Source: Porphyromonadaceae bacterium
GTDB taxonomy: Bacteria > Bacteroidota > Bacteroidia > Bacteroidales > UBA11471
Assembly: GCA_021199145.1 (NCBI GenBank)
Contig: JAJQIP010000215.1
Coordinates: 1-6,288 of the forward strand
Reading direction: 5' to 3'
Length of the DNA stretch: 6,288 bases
In this document: positions 1 to 6,288 of the stretch, in pieces
Layout of the letters: each line of letters begins with the position of its first letter
Numbering within the stretch: position 1 is the first letter of the stretch
Position numbers and translations under genes: made by a program
Notes under the pieces: generated by a model
What the model was told of the DNA's origin: nothing
What the model saw: the letters and a program-made list of their open reading frames with translations, nothing else
Database searches by the model: none

Positions 1-1533
1 ATCTACTATACATCGACCAACCCAACTGCCATTTCATTTGCTCCCATAGAGACCTACACTGACATTGGTGTATTTTATGGTGCAGAACGGGGAGATTATC
101 ATGACGTCGATGAGGCATCGAAAATCAACCATTTCGGAGTTGAAATAAAGGGATTGAAAAAATTCAAGCGCTCGGCCTGCTTTGGCAATATTGGCTATTA
201 CAACACCTCAGAATACGACCGTTGTTGGAATTCGGCCCTATTTATCTCCCCGGACAACCCATACATTTTAGCCGATTCCATAAAAAGTGACTTTCACAAA
301 GAGATTTTCTTCCTGCAAGGAACAGCCTCTTATACTATAGCACCTGATTGGATTGTAGGTCTCGATTTGAAATATCTTGTAGGAAGCACCTCCGACCAAA
401 CTGACCCTCGTTCCGAAACGGTAGGAATGCGCTTCTCGGCAACACCTGGAGTGACGTGGCAATTGGCCCCTCTCTGGAGCATAGGTCTAGCAGGGAATAT
501 TGAACTATTTAAGGAAAAAATCGGATATACTATCGTCAATACTCAGCGCGGATACACAATTTTACAATTTAACGGCATGGGCCTTTATGAAGGTATATCG
601 ACAAACTCAACCCTTGGAACATCATATACTCGAAATTACAATGGATTGAATTATGGCGGTTATCTACAACTAACTTATAGTGGAGACCTTATAGCCAATC
701 TCCTGGAACTTTCGGTAGATGTTCGGGATGAAAAAGCACGTGATGGAGGGAAAACCATCGCTTACAAAGGAGGAGATTATAATCGGACTGCATTTGGATT
801 GGAAGATAGGCTGAGCATTAAGGGCGAAGGGATAAACCACAATATCACCTTAGCAGCTAAATACAAGAAAGTTAAGGGAATGTGGTATACACAAGAACGA
901 CGCATAGACACTCAAAAGAATAATCAAGAATACTATTTTGTCACCGATTCCTCTGTAACACATACAGAGAAAGGTTGGGAAGCCTCACTCGGATACCGCA
1001 TCGACCTCCTCTCCTCCAACCTGCCTTCTCTCTCGTTCTACGTAAAGGGAGATTTGCAAAGTTCAAAAATAGAACACACCTATTACGATACCTATTACAT
1101 GAACTATACCCGATTGATTTTGAGTGCGGGCGTTGACAAACATTTTCAGATTCAGAAAAGCCTATTCAACCTCTCTGTCAACGGAGAATATGCATTACCT
1201 ATCTTAAACGATGATTATAAAGTATATGATGCTTCTACAACAAAAATAACTTCCGATGGCTTGCTCGTCTACACCAAATACGATAATATACCTGAATTAT
1301 ACACCTATCCAAAATATGAATACCATTCTAGTGCATACGCTGCCGTCGGTCTAAAAGTATCGACCCAAATTCCATTAACCCAACGCCTTTGGTTAGGGAT
1401 GTCCGCACAAGCGCGGATGGCCTTCTATTTGGGAGATTCTGTCTATCGGGATTTATTAGGGGCAGAACTTGATAATCCTTTGGACGGGAGCCATCACTTC
1501 ACTACACGGCTTGCCATAAGCCTGCTTTTCTGA
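1..1533 (+). CDS. DUF6850-like outer-membrane beta-barrel protein, 5'-truncated by window edge
   Basis: The frame is open from base 1, giving 510 visible residues before the TGA stop. The TTG at 154 is an internal Leu codon, not a start. The protein is rich in alternating polar/hydrophobic strands with many Tyr, Trp and Gly, and it ends in RLAISLLF; a terminal Phe is the classic recognition signature of outer-membrane barrels. Features I associate with the Bacteroidota DUF6850 barrel family are an early YTSTNPTA stretch (visible residues 3-10), an RCWNSALF segment followed by a PYILADS stretch (visible 74-92), and a DPR motif (visible 135-137). If that alignment is right, only the signal peptide and a few dozen residues are missing. 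It should sit in the outer membrane, as a channel, an anchor or a partner for the exported proteins encoded downstream; its function is unknown. A 36-nt gap leads to the next gene. The barrel call is solid; the family assignment is from memory. Confidence 0.78.
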   Translation: MYYTSTNPTAISFAPIETYTDIGVFYGAERGDYHDVDEASKINHFGVEIKGLKKFKRSACFGNIGYYNTSEYDRCWNSALFISPDNPYILADSIKSDFHKEIFFLQGTASYTIAPDWIVGLDLKYLVGSTSDQTDPRSETVGMRFSATPGVTWQLAPLWSIGLAGNIELFKEKIGYTIVNTQRGYTILQFNGMGLYEGISTNSTLGTSYTRNYNGLNYGGYLQLTYSGDLIANLLELSVDVRDEKARDGGKTIAYKGGDYNRTAFGLEDRLSIKGEGINHNITLAAKYKKVKGMWYTQERRIDTQKNNQEYYFVTDSSVTHTEKGWEASLGYRIDLLSSNLPSLSFYVKGDLQSSKIEHTYYDTYYMNYTRLILSAGVDKHFQIQKSLFNLSVNGEYALPILNDDYKVYDASTTKITSDGLLVYTKYDNIPELYTYPKYEYHSSAYAAVGLKVSTQIPLTQRLWLGMSAQARMAFYLGDSVYRDLLGAELDNPLDGSHHFTTRLAISLLF

Positions 1534-1569
1534 AATGAATAGAACCTAATAACCTAAATAATCCTTTAT

Positions 1570-3750
1570 ATGAAAACAAAAAACATTGCCTACCTTCTTC
1601 TCGCAGCCATTCTCTTTTGGAATCTCACAGCTTGTACTTCGAAAAAAGAACGAGGATTTGCAATTGTTATCGATCCCCAAAGTTATGAGGAGGCCGAGGA
1701 GCAACTATCCGCATATACGACAGAACTCCAAAAGAGTGGATTGACCGTTTATCTGGTGATTGACCGATGGGGTATCCCTGATTCGATTCGTCAAGAGCTT
1801 ATCTCCCTATACACCGCTAACAAAGCCCCCATCGAAGGAGCCATTCTATTGGGGGATATTCCTGTTGCCATGATACGCGATGGCCAACACTTAACAAGCG
1901 CATTCAAGATGGATCAAGAAAAATACCCTTGGGAAGATTCCTCGGTCCCCAGTGACCGTTTTTATGATGATTTTGATTTACAATTTGACTTTCTCAAACA
2001 AGACGAAGAGCAACCGCATCTCTTCTATTACAGCTTGAATGCAAATTCGGCGCAAAAGCTTGTTTGTAACATCTACACAGGCCGAGTACGGCCGACCGAT
2101 AGTGAGGGAAGCAGCCGTTATGAAAAACTGCGGAAATTTCTTGAAAAAGCCGTAACTGAGAAACAAGCCCCCAATGTCATGGACCAAATGCTTTTCTTTA
2201 GTGGACATGGTTATGCATCTGAATCCCAAACGGCCCGTTTTGATGAGAAATTAAGCTTCTATGAAAGTTTTCCTTGGCTTAGACAACAACAAAACGGCAT
2301 TGAATACATTGACCATAGACAAGCACGGCACATCAAATTCAGACTGATGGATGAACTGCAACGGGACAATCTCGACTTAGCTATTTTACACCATCATGGA
2401 AATTGGGATACTCAATATATGAATGGAACACCCGAAGCATCCACTCCCTCCGCAGCCATAGACCTTGTAAAAGAGTACCTTCGCTATAGATTACGTCGGG
2501 CACAAGAAAAAGGAGAAAATATCAATATGGTTCGTACAGAAATTATGAAACATTTCGATGTACCCCAAAGTTGGTTTGATGGTGCCTTTGACCCTGAAAT
2601 AATAAAAGCGGACTCTATAGATGAAGCAGATTATGATTTGACACTCTCGGACTTTGCCGATTTCAATCCCCAATGCCGTGTTATACTCCTCGATGCTTGT
2701 TTCAATGGTTCATTCCACAGGGAAAATAGCATCGCCAATGCCTACATATTTGGGGAAAACAATCGTACAATTGCTGTGGCGGCCAATAGTGTGAATGTAT
2801 TACAAGATAAGTGGACCGACCGTTATATGGGAGCTGTTGCTCTGGGCATGAATATCGGCCGTATGATTCAGATGAACGCCTTTCTCGAAAGCCATCTGAT
2901 TGGGGACCCGACATTCACATTCACCCCTACGGTAAAAGTACCTGACCTGAACCAAGCTATCGTTTCATGGAGTGGTGCACGTTGGAAAAAGGAATTGAAT
3001 AAAACCCCTTATGCGGCCATAAAAACATTGGCTATAGAGGAGCTATATCGCAGGAATGCCATTCAATCGGAAGAGTTATTGCGAATATTCCAGGAAAGCC
3101 ATGACGCTATCGTACGTATGGAAGCTATGATGACCCTCGCTCAAATAAATGACGACCGTTTTATCAAATGCCTCTCTTTGGCTGTGAACGATAGCCATGA
3201 AATGGTTGCACGCTTTGCTATGAATTTCATTGCCCAAAGTGGAGATCCCCGTTTGGCATCTGCGGTTATATCGGTGGCCATTCGTAACAATACCAGTGAA
3301 CGGGTGAACTTTTCCGTAAAAAGCGCCATTCCTCTTTTTGAACATGACATTTTGATGCAAGAATTTAACCGCCAATTTCCCCAAACCCATTATCGGGACA
3401 GCGCATCTGTACGGAAGCAAATTACACAAGTACTTGAAAACCAAGCCAACCGTTATTCCGACTATATGGAAGAGATAATAGATAGTCTACAAACTTTAAA
3501 GACCCGTATTTTCTACATCCGTACCATGCGTAATTACCAAGTACACTTCATGGTACCAGAATTGTTGGAATATATGCGGCAATCCAACGATACAGTAATT
3601 CAAAAAAATATGCTTGAAGCATTTGGATGGTTCCGTCTCTCTTACCAAGCACCAGAAATCATAAAGACAGTTCTTGAAATGAGTCAAGACACTGCCTTGC
3701 CTCAAAGTGTACGTAACGAAGCTTTGAAAACTATCAAGAGGTTGGAATAA
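1570..3750 (+). CDS. Gingipain-like (C25-type, clan CD) cysteine peptidase lipoprotein with C-terminal HEAT-like repeats
   Basis: The 726-residue protein begins with a lipoprotein signal peptide; lipobox LTAC at 19-22 makes Cys22 the lipidated residue. Residues 28-452 follow the C25 gingipain layout in order: a hydrophobic strand then LLGDIP (93-98), SDRFYDDF (128-135), a GR segment (171-172), the strand AILHHHGN (271-278) giving catalytic His276-Gly277, the strand VILLDACFNG (371-380) giving catalytic Cys377, a TIAVAANSVN strand (400-409), and a closing LIGDPTFTF (443-451) equivalent to the gingipain GDPS motif. Residues about 480-726 are paired amphipathic helices of HEAT type, likely a protein-binding scaffold. 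The His-to-Cys spacing is about 101 residues, against roughly 33 in gingipain R as I recall, so an insert of about 65 residues separates the catalytic elements. A second HG pair (213-214) lies before the canonical position. It is probably an outer-membrane lipoprotein in an operon with the flanking genes. Activity is inferred, and the target is unknown. Confidence 0.85.
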   Translation: MKTKNIAYLLLAAILFWNLTACTSKKERGFAIVIDPQSYEEAEEQLSAYTTELQKSGLTVYLVIDRWGIPDSIRQELISLYTANKAPIEGAILLGDIPVAMIRDGQHLTSAFKMDQEKYPWEDSSVPSDRFYDDFDLQFDFLKQDEEQPHLFYYSLNANSAQKLVCNIYTGRVRPTDSEGSSRYEKLRKFLEKAVTEKQAPNVMDQMLFFSGHGYASESQTARFDEKLSFYESFPWLRQQQNGIEYIDHRQARHIKFRLMDELQRDNLDLAILHHHGNWDTQYMNGTPEASTPSAAIDLVKEYLRYRLRRAQEKGENINMVRTEIMKHFDVPQSWFDGAFDPEIIKADSIDEADYDLTLSDFADFNPQCRVILLDACFNGSFHRENSIANAYIFGENNRTIAVAANSVNVLQDKWTDRYMGAVALGMNIGRMIQMNAFLESHLIGDPTFTFTPTVKVPDLNQAIVSWSGARWKKELNKTPYAAIKTLAIEELYRRNAIQSEELLRIFQESHDAIVRMEAMMTLAQINDDRFIKCLSLAVNDSHEMVARFAMNFIAQSGDPRLASAVISVAIRNNTSERVNFSVKSAIPLFEHDILMQEFNRQFPQTHYRDSASVRKQITQVLENQANRYSDYMEEIIDSLQTLKTRIFYIRTMRNYQVHFMVPELLEYMRQSNDTVIQKNMLEAFGWFRLSYQAPEIIKTVLEMSQDTALPQSVRNEALKTIKRLE

Positions 3751-3783
3751 GGCTTTTTCAAAAATCGATTCTCCACCATAATC

Positions 3784-5319
3784 ATGGTAACCCATTTGCG
3801 GTATATCATCTCTTTCACTCTTTGCACCCTTATAGGGAGTGGACTTTGGGCCCAAATTCAACGCCCAATTTATCCCATTCCGACCATAACCCCTGAAGTA
3901 CAAGCTGAAATAGAGGCTCGCCACATATGGGAACCTCACATTGTACGAAGTAGCGAAGAACTTCCCAAGGGAGTGGATAACTCCTTGTCAAAATATTTTC
4001 CTCCAATATTTGATCAAATAGGGAATTCTTGTTCACAAGCATCCAGTATCGGATATGTTTTTACCTATGAAATGAATAGATTACTCGATCGGGATGCTAG
4101 TCGAGAAGAAAATACCTTCAGCTATTTCTACACTTGGAATTTCCTTAATGAAGGGTCTGGAGAGGGTTCATTTCCAGTCAGTGGATTCTCCATGACCCAC
4201 ATTAATGGAGCCATGAGTCGAACAGACTTTCCAGACCAGTTGTCAAGTTATTGTTATTATTGGGAAAGTGGATATGATAAATATATTGAGGCAATGCATT
4301 ATAGGACTAAAGAGACAGTAAGCATTCCACTGGAAACACAAAGCGATATTATCCTAGCCAAACAATATTTAGCGGAAGGAGGCTGTTTTACCTACTCCTC
4401 ATACAGCAGCAATTGGGTCATCAACAATCACTACACTGGCCCTTCGGTAACAGGTTATAAAAGTTTGCTCACCAGCCTGGCAACAGAAGGGGCACATGCT
4501 CTTACTATTGTCGGATATGACGACCTCATTGAATTTATCCCAGCAAATGGAGACTCCATCTTCTATGGAGCATTCATTGTTGTAAATTCATGGGGGAACA
4601 CATCACATGATAAGGGCCGATTTTATCTTCCCTACTCTTTCTTCCTTCAAAAGAGGGAGGAAAATTATCTGAGTACATCAGGAACAGGAGCCATTGTGGA
4701 ATATCATGAACCGAAAATAGTTTTTAAAATTAAAGTGACCTATAGTTCTCGTGATGATTTATCGTTTATCTTAGGAGTTGCGGATAAACCTTATACTGAA
4801 AGTCCTACCCTCTCGTATACAAACAATACCATGAATTCTCAAGGGGGAAATCATCCGATGCCCGGTTCAAAAACTTACGTTTCTGAACCATATTCACTCG
4901 AATTTGCTTTCGATTTTACAGACCAACTGGATAAATTTGAAACCTATACGGAACCAAAATATTTTCTTGATATTATACGTCGGGAAACCGGGGAAGTAGG
5001 GTCAGGGACGATTGACTATTTCTCAGTAATTGATTATCGTAAAAATCCTGTTCAAGAATATGTCTGTACCTCAATCGACCATACTACATTAATATCAGGT
5101 AACAACCTCTTCTCCATACCTACAACAAAAACCCGTACTGTATCAGCCTCACCGATTAGTTGGATAAAAAATGGTTCTCCTTCAGAACAAACACATATTG
5201 TTCGAACAGCTTTGGGACATTATGTCAAATTAGATTTTATCAATTACAATTCTGAAACAGGAGAACTCTCAATCCACTACCTATACCAACCCGAAGGGAA
5301 AAACTTATCCACCTATTGA
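3784..5319 (+). CDS. Secreted papain-like (C1-type, clan CA) cysteine peptidase
   Basis: The 511-residue protein has a type I signal peptide (residues 1-23, hydrophobic core about 7-19, likely cleaved after LWA), which supports the ATG at 3784. The catalytic set of the papain fold is visible: Gln78 of the oxyanion hole and nucleophile Cys83 in FDQIGNSCSQAS (76-87), His238 in EGAHALTIVGYDD (235-247), and Asn268 in VVNSWG (266-271), followed by KGRFYLPYSFF (277-287). Gln and Cys are five residues apart rather than the six of papain; I recall this short form in a Bacteroidales C1 branch. The start of the mature chain (24-70) is too short for a typical long inhibitory propeptide. Residues about 305-511 form a second, beta-rich domain that I do not recognise; no type IX secretion C-terminal signal is evident. 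It probably acts in the periplasm or at the surface. The gap to the upstream gene is 33 nt and to the next only 3 nt, indicating co-transcription. Confidence 0.87.
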   Translation: MVTHLRYIISFTLCTLIGSGLWAQIQRPIYPIPTITPEVQAEIEARHIWEPHIVRSSEELPKGVDNSLSKYFPPIFDQIGNSCSQASSIGYVFTYEMNRLLDRDASREENTFSYFYTWNFLNEGSGEGSFPVSGFSMTHINGAMSRTDFPDQLSSYCYYWESGYDKYIEAMHYRTKETVSIPLETQSDIILAKQYLAEGGCFTYSSYSSNWVINNHYTGPSVTGYKSLLTSLATEGAHALTIVGYDDLIEFIPANGDSIFYGAFIVVNSWGNTSHDKGRFYLPYSFFLQKREENYLSTSGTGAIVEYHEPKIVFKIKVTYSSRDDLSFILGVADKPYTESPTLSYTNNTMNSQGGNHPMPGSKTYVSEPYSLEFAFDFTDQLDKFETYTEPKYFLDIIRRETGEVGSGTIDYFSVIDYRKNPVQEYVCTSIDHTTLISGNNLFSIPTTKTRTVSASPISWIKNGSPSEQTHIVRTALGHYVKLDFINYNSETGELSIHYLYQPEGKNLSTY

Positions 5320-5322
5320 TTT

Positions 5323-5724
5323 ATGTTTTCAAACAATCTCAGACTTTCTCTATTCGGACTTTTATTGAGTACAATTCTCAGTAGTTGTAATCAAAAAGAG
5401 GAAATTATATCTTCCGAATCCCCCATAGAAAAAACCGTTATTTTAGAGAATATATCCGATTCCACATGGACCTACTTTTCCTTTGTGACAGGGAGCATTA
5501 TTGGAAGGAGCAAATTGGGGGATGCAACAGAAGATAGTCTTTGGTATAACCGTACAGACTGGGATATTGCCCTATGTAGTGATATGCTACGGACCAACAG
5601 TGGCACTTCAGGCGTAGGTAAAGGAGGTATTCAAACAGTAGTTACACGCAATTTCGAAGCCATCACTACTGCTCCAGAAGAAGGATACCTCATCGACAAC
5701 AACGATGTGATATTAAAACGATAA
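5323..5724 (+). CDS. HmuY-like lipoprotein, apparently lacking the C-terminal half
   Basis: The 133-residue protein has a lipoprotein signal peptide with lipobox LSSC (19-22). Cys22 is followed by NQKEE, which resembles the K-(D/E)2 lipoprotein export signal that sends Bacteroidota lipoproteins to the cell surface. Its body matches the first half of Porphyromonas gingivalis HmuY, as I recall that protein: STWTYFSF (48-55) against ETWQYFSF, TDWDIAL (78-84) against LNWDMAL, RTNSGTSGVGKGG (90-102) against RLNCGESGKGKGG, and a TTAPEEGYLID run (115-125) against TTVPTDGYTVD. HmuY has about 216 residues, and its haem ligands His134 and His166 lie beyond the point where this protein stops, so both are absent. 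The ORF ends at a TAA, and no HmuY-like remnant is visible downstream in any frame. It may be a natural short variant, a degraded gene, or a half-domain with another job. It starts 3 nt after the protease stop, so translation is probably coupled. Confidence 0.8.
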   Translation: MFSNNLRLSLFGLLLSTILSSCNQKEEIISSESPIEKTVILENISDSTWTYFSFVTGSIIGRSKLGDATEDSLWYNRTDWDIALCSDMLRTNSGTSGVGKGGIQTVVTRNFEAITTAPEEGYLIDNNDVILKR

Positions 5725-5761
5725 ATGCAATCCTCACTCCTCCTCACTATTTCCTATTAAT

Positions 5762-5780
5762 AAAATATTGGCAATATTTT
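5762..5780 (+). terminator. A+T-rich hairpin, possible weak operon terminator
   Basis: AAAATATT (5762-5769) and AATATTTT (5773-5780) are perfect reverse complements around a GGC loop, with one more T following. The hairpin lies 37 nt after the last + strand stop codon. The stem has no G-C pairs, so it would be weak as an intrinsic terminator. It could instead mark the transcript 3' end or be chance in A+T-rich DNA. Confidence 0.3.
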
Positions 5781-5912
5781 TCAAGAGAGAAGAATCTATC
5801 TGTAAAATTTATGAAGATTGCTTGAAAGAGATTTTATTTCTTTCCTCTGAACTTTATCGAGAATCAGTCAATAAAGTTATGTGTGAATTCTAAAATAGAG
5901 ATTTTGCAGCAA

Positions 5913-5942
5913 CTGCCTCTCATAAAAACGATTCTGCCTCTC
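5913..5942 (+). repeat. Short direct repeat of CTGCCTCTC overlapping the terminator stem
   Basis: The nonamer CTGCCTCTC occurs at 5913-5921 and again at 5934-5942, 21 nt apart. The second copy lies inside the left arm of the terminator stem. The right-arm segment GAGAGGCAG (5953-5961) can therefore pair with either copy. It may be a partial duplication of terminator sequence. Confidence 0.55.
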
Positions 5943-5969
5943 GGATAACACCGAGAGGCAGAATCGTTT
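5926..5969. terminator. Strong hairpin with perfect 19-bp stem, probable intrinsic terminator between convergent genes
   Basis: The left arm AAACGATTCTGCCTCTCGG (5926-5944) and right arm (5951-5969) are perfect reverse complements around a 6-nt ATAACA loop. Read on the - strand, the stem is followed by a five-T run (the As at 5924-5928, three of which are inside the stem), so it best fits termination of the - strand gene whose stop is at 5994-5996, 25 nt away. On the + strand the stem is followed only by TTTAAGTTA, a poorer U-tract, but its length makes it a plausible block for the operon as well. Its place between converging genes supports a shared terminator. Confidence 0.85.
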
Positions 5970-5974
5970 AAGTT

Positions 5975-5988
5975 AGGAAATATTTCCT
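5975..5988. repeat. 14-bp perfect palindrome
   Basis: AGGAAATATTTCCT is its own reverse complement. It lies between the - strand stop codon (5994-5996) and the strong terminator hairpin, so it falls in the 3' untranslated part of that transcript. With no loop it is more like a dyad site than an RNA hairpin. No known regulator site is recognised. Confidence 0.4.
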
Positions 5989-5993
5989 GTTAA

Positions 5994-6288
5994 TTAGTAG
6001 CTGATAACAAGATATTTCGATACGCTCCAGAATGCTTCCGGATTGTCGATGGTCAGCTTGGTCATAACTTTACCCTCTTTTACCAATGTGTAACTTCCAG
6101 CAGGGTGAGAAGTCAAGAGGACAGCCTTCTTAACAGTCGGTGGGAAATCAATAGAAGAAAGTTCGCGAAGATCAACTTCGGTGAAGTTGGAAGCATCAAC
6201 TGACGGACCAGTGAGAGTAGTTTTACCAACAATGATACCCTGAGCTTTCAGCTCTTTCTTCTTACCCATAGCATAGTATACTGTGTTG
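5994..6288 (-). CDS. C-terminal end of a Cbp1-like envelope protein, 5' end beyond window
   Basis: The frame is open to the right edge, so the ATG at 6267-6269 is probably an internal Met: upstream in-frame residues read NTVYYA before MGKKKELK. Ninety-seven complete residues and a TAA stop are visible. The pattern NTVYYAMGKKKELKAQGII, then FTEVDLRELSSIDFPP, a LLTSHPAGSYTL segment, and a final FWSVSKYLVISY matches a conserved C-terminal domain in Bacteroidales envelope lipoproteins that carry a coiled coil upstream. I associate this family with the collagen-binding adhesin Cbp1 of Bacteroides fragilis, from memory. The coiled coil and any signal peptide would lie outside the window. Codon use leans to GGT, AAC, TTC, AAG and CGC, unlike the operon, which suggests higher expression. 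It is convergent with the operon and ends just before the strong terminator. It is certainly coding; the family name is less sure. Confidence 0.72.
   Translation of the reverse strand, partial: NTVYYAMGKKKELKAQGIIVGKTTLTGPSVDASNFTEVDLRELSSIDFPPTVKKAVLLTSHPAGSYTLVKEGKVMTKLTIDNPEAFWSVSKYLVISY

Noticed and set aside
154..1533. Start of the barrel gene at the TTG at 154.
   Set aside because: The frame is open back to base 1 with barrel-like sequence (YTSTNPTA and following), and there is no signal peptide at 154, so the true start lies left of the window.
3076..3444. 122-codon - strand ORF within the HEAT-repeat region.
   Set aside because: It lies antisense inside a well-supported gene, and its translation has no domain-like pattern.
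3496..3939. 147-codon - strand ORF spanning the junction between the two protease genes.
   Set aside because: It overlaps the end of one supported gene and the signal peptide of the next, with no recognisable domain; it is an antisense shadow.
5725..5760. ATG-initiated 11-codon ORF directly after the HmuY-like stop.
   Set aside because: It is too short, has no recognisable motif, and starts by chance at the base after the TAA.
5717..5893. Open + strand frame running past the HmuY-like stop, as a possible frameshifted C-terminal half.
   Set aside because: Its translation is Ser/Lys/Ile/Leu-rich and helical-looking, with no HmuY-like strands and no ATG near its start; it looks like chance in A+T-rich DNA.
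1..6288. CRISPR array, tRNA, rRNA or insertion sequence.
   Set aside because: No regularly spaced repeats, cloverleaf-like sequence, rRNA core motifs, transposase motifs or flanking inverted repeats were seen; the only sizeable inverted repeat is the terminator hairpin.

Overview
The window looks like chromosomal DNA from a Bacteroidota bacterium, most likely order Bacteroidales. The evidence is the gene content (a DUF6850-like outer-membrane beta-barrel, a gingipain-like lipoprotein, a Bacteroidales-style papain-fold protease, an HmuY-like lipoprotein and a Cbp1-like C-terminus), the A+T-leaning composition, and the lack of clear Shine-Dalgarno sequences before the starts. Genus cannot be fixed from the sequence alone.

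Positions 1-5724 hold four + strand genes separated by only 36, 33 and 3 nt, so they look like one operon whose promoter and first gene(s) lie left of the window. In order they are: (1) the 5'-truncated end of an outer-membrane beta-barrel protein; (2) a 726-residue lipoprotein with a gingipain-like (clan CD, C25-type) cysteine peptidase domain fused to HEAT-like helical repeats; (3) a secreted 511-residue papain-like (clan CA, C1-type) cysteine peptidase with a visible Cys-His-Asn triad and a beta-rich C-terminal domain; (4) a 133-residue lipoprotein matching only the N-terminal half of the haemophore HmuY. Every product carries an export signal or outer-membrane signature, so the operon appears devoted to the cell envelope or surface. 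A reasonable inference is a surface proteolysis and nutrient (perhaps haem or peptide) capture system, but no substrate can be read from the sequence.

Positions 5725-5993 are a 269-nt gap between convergent genes. It holds a weak A+T hairpin, a strong hairpin with a perfect 19-bp stem that probably terminates transcription from one or both sides, a 9-nt direct repeat of part of that stem, and a 14-bp palindrome.

Positions 5994-6288, on the - strand, hold the last 98 codons of a gene that runs off the right edge. Its C-terminus resembles a conserved Bacteroidales envelope family that I associate with the collagen-binding adhesin Cbp1. It is a separate transcription unit and its codon use differs from the operon.
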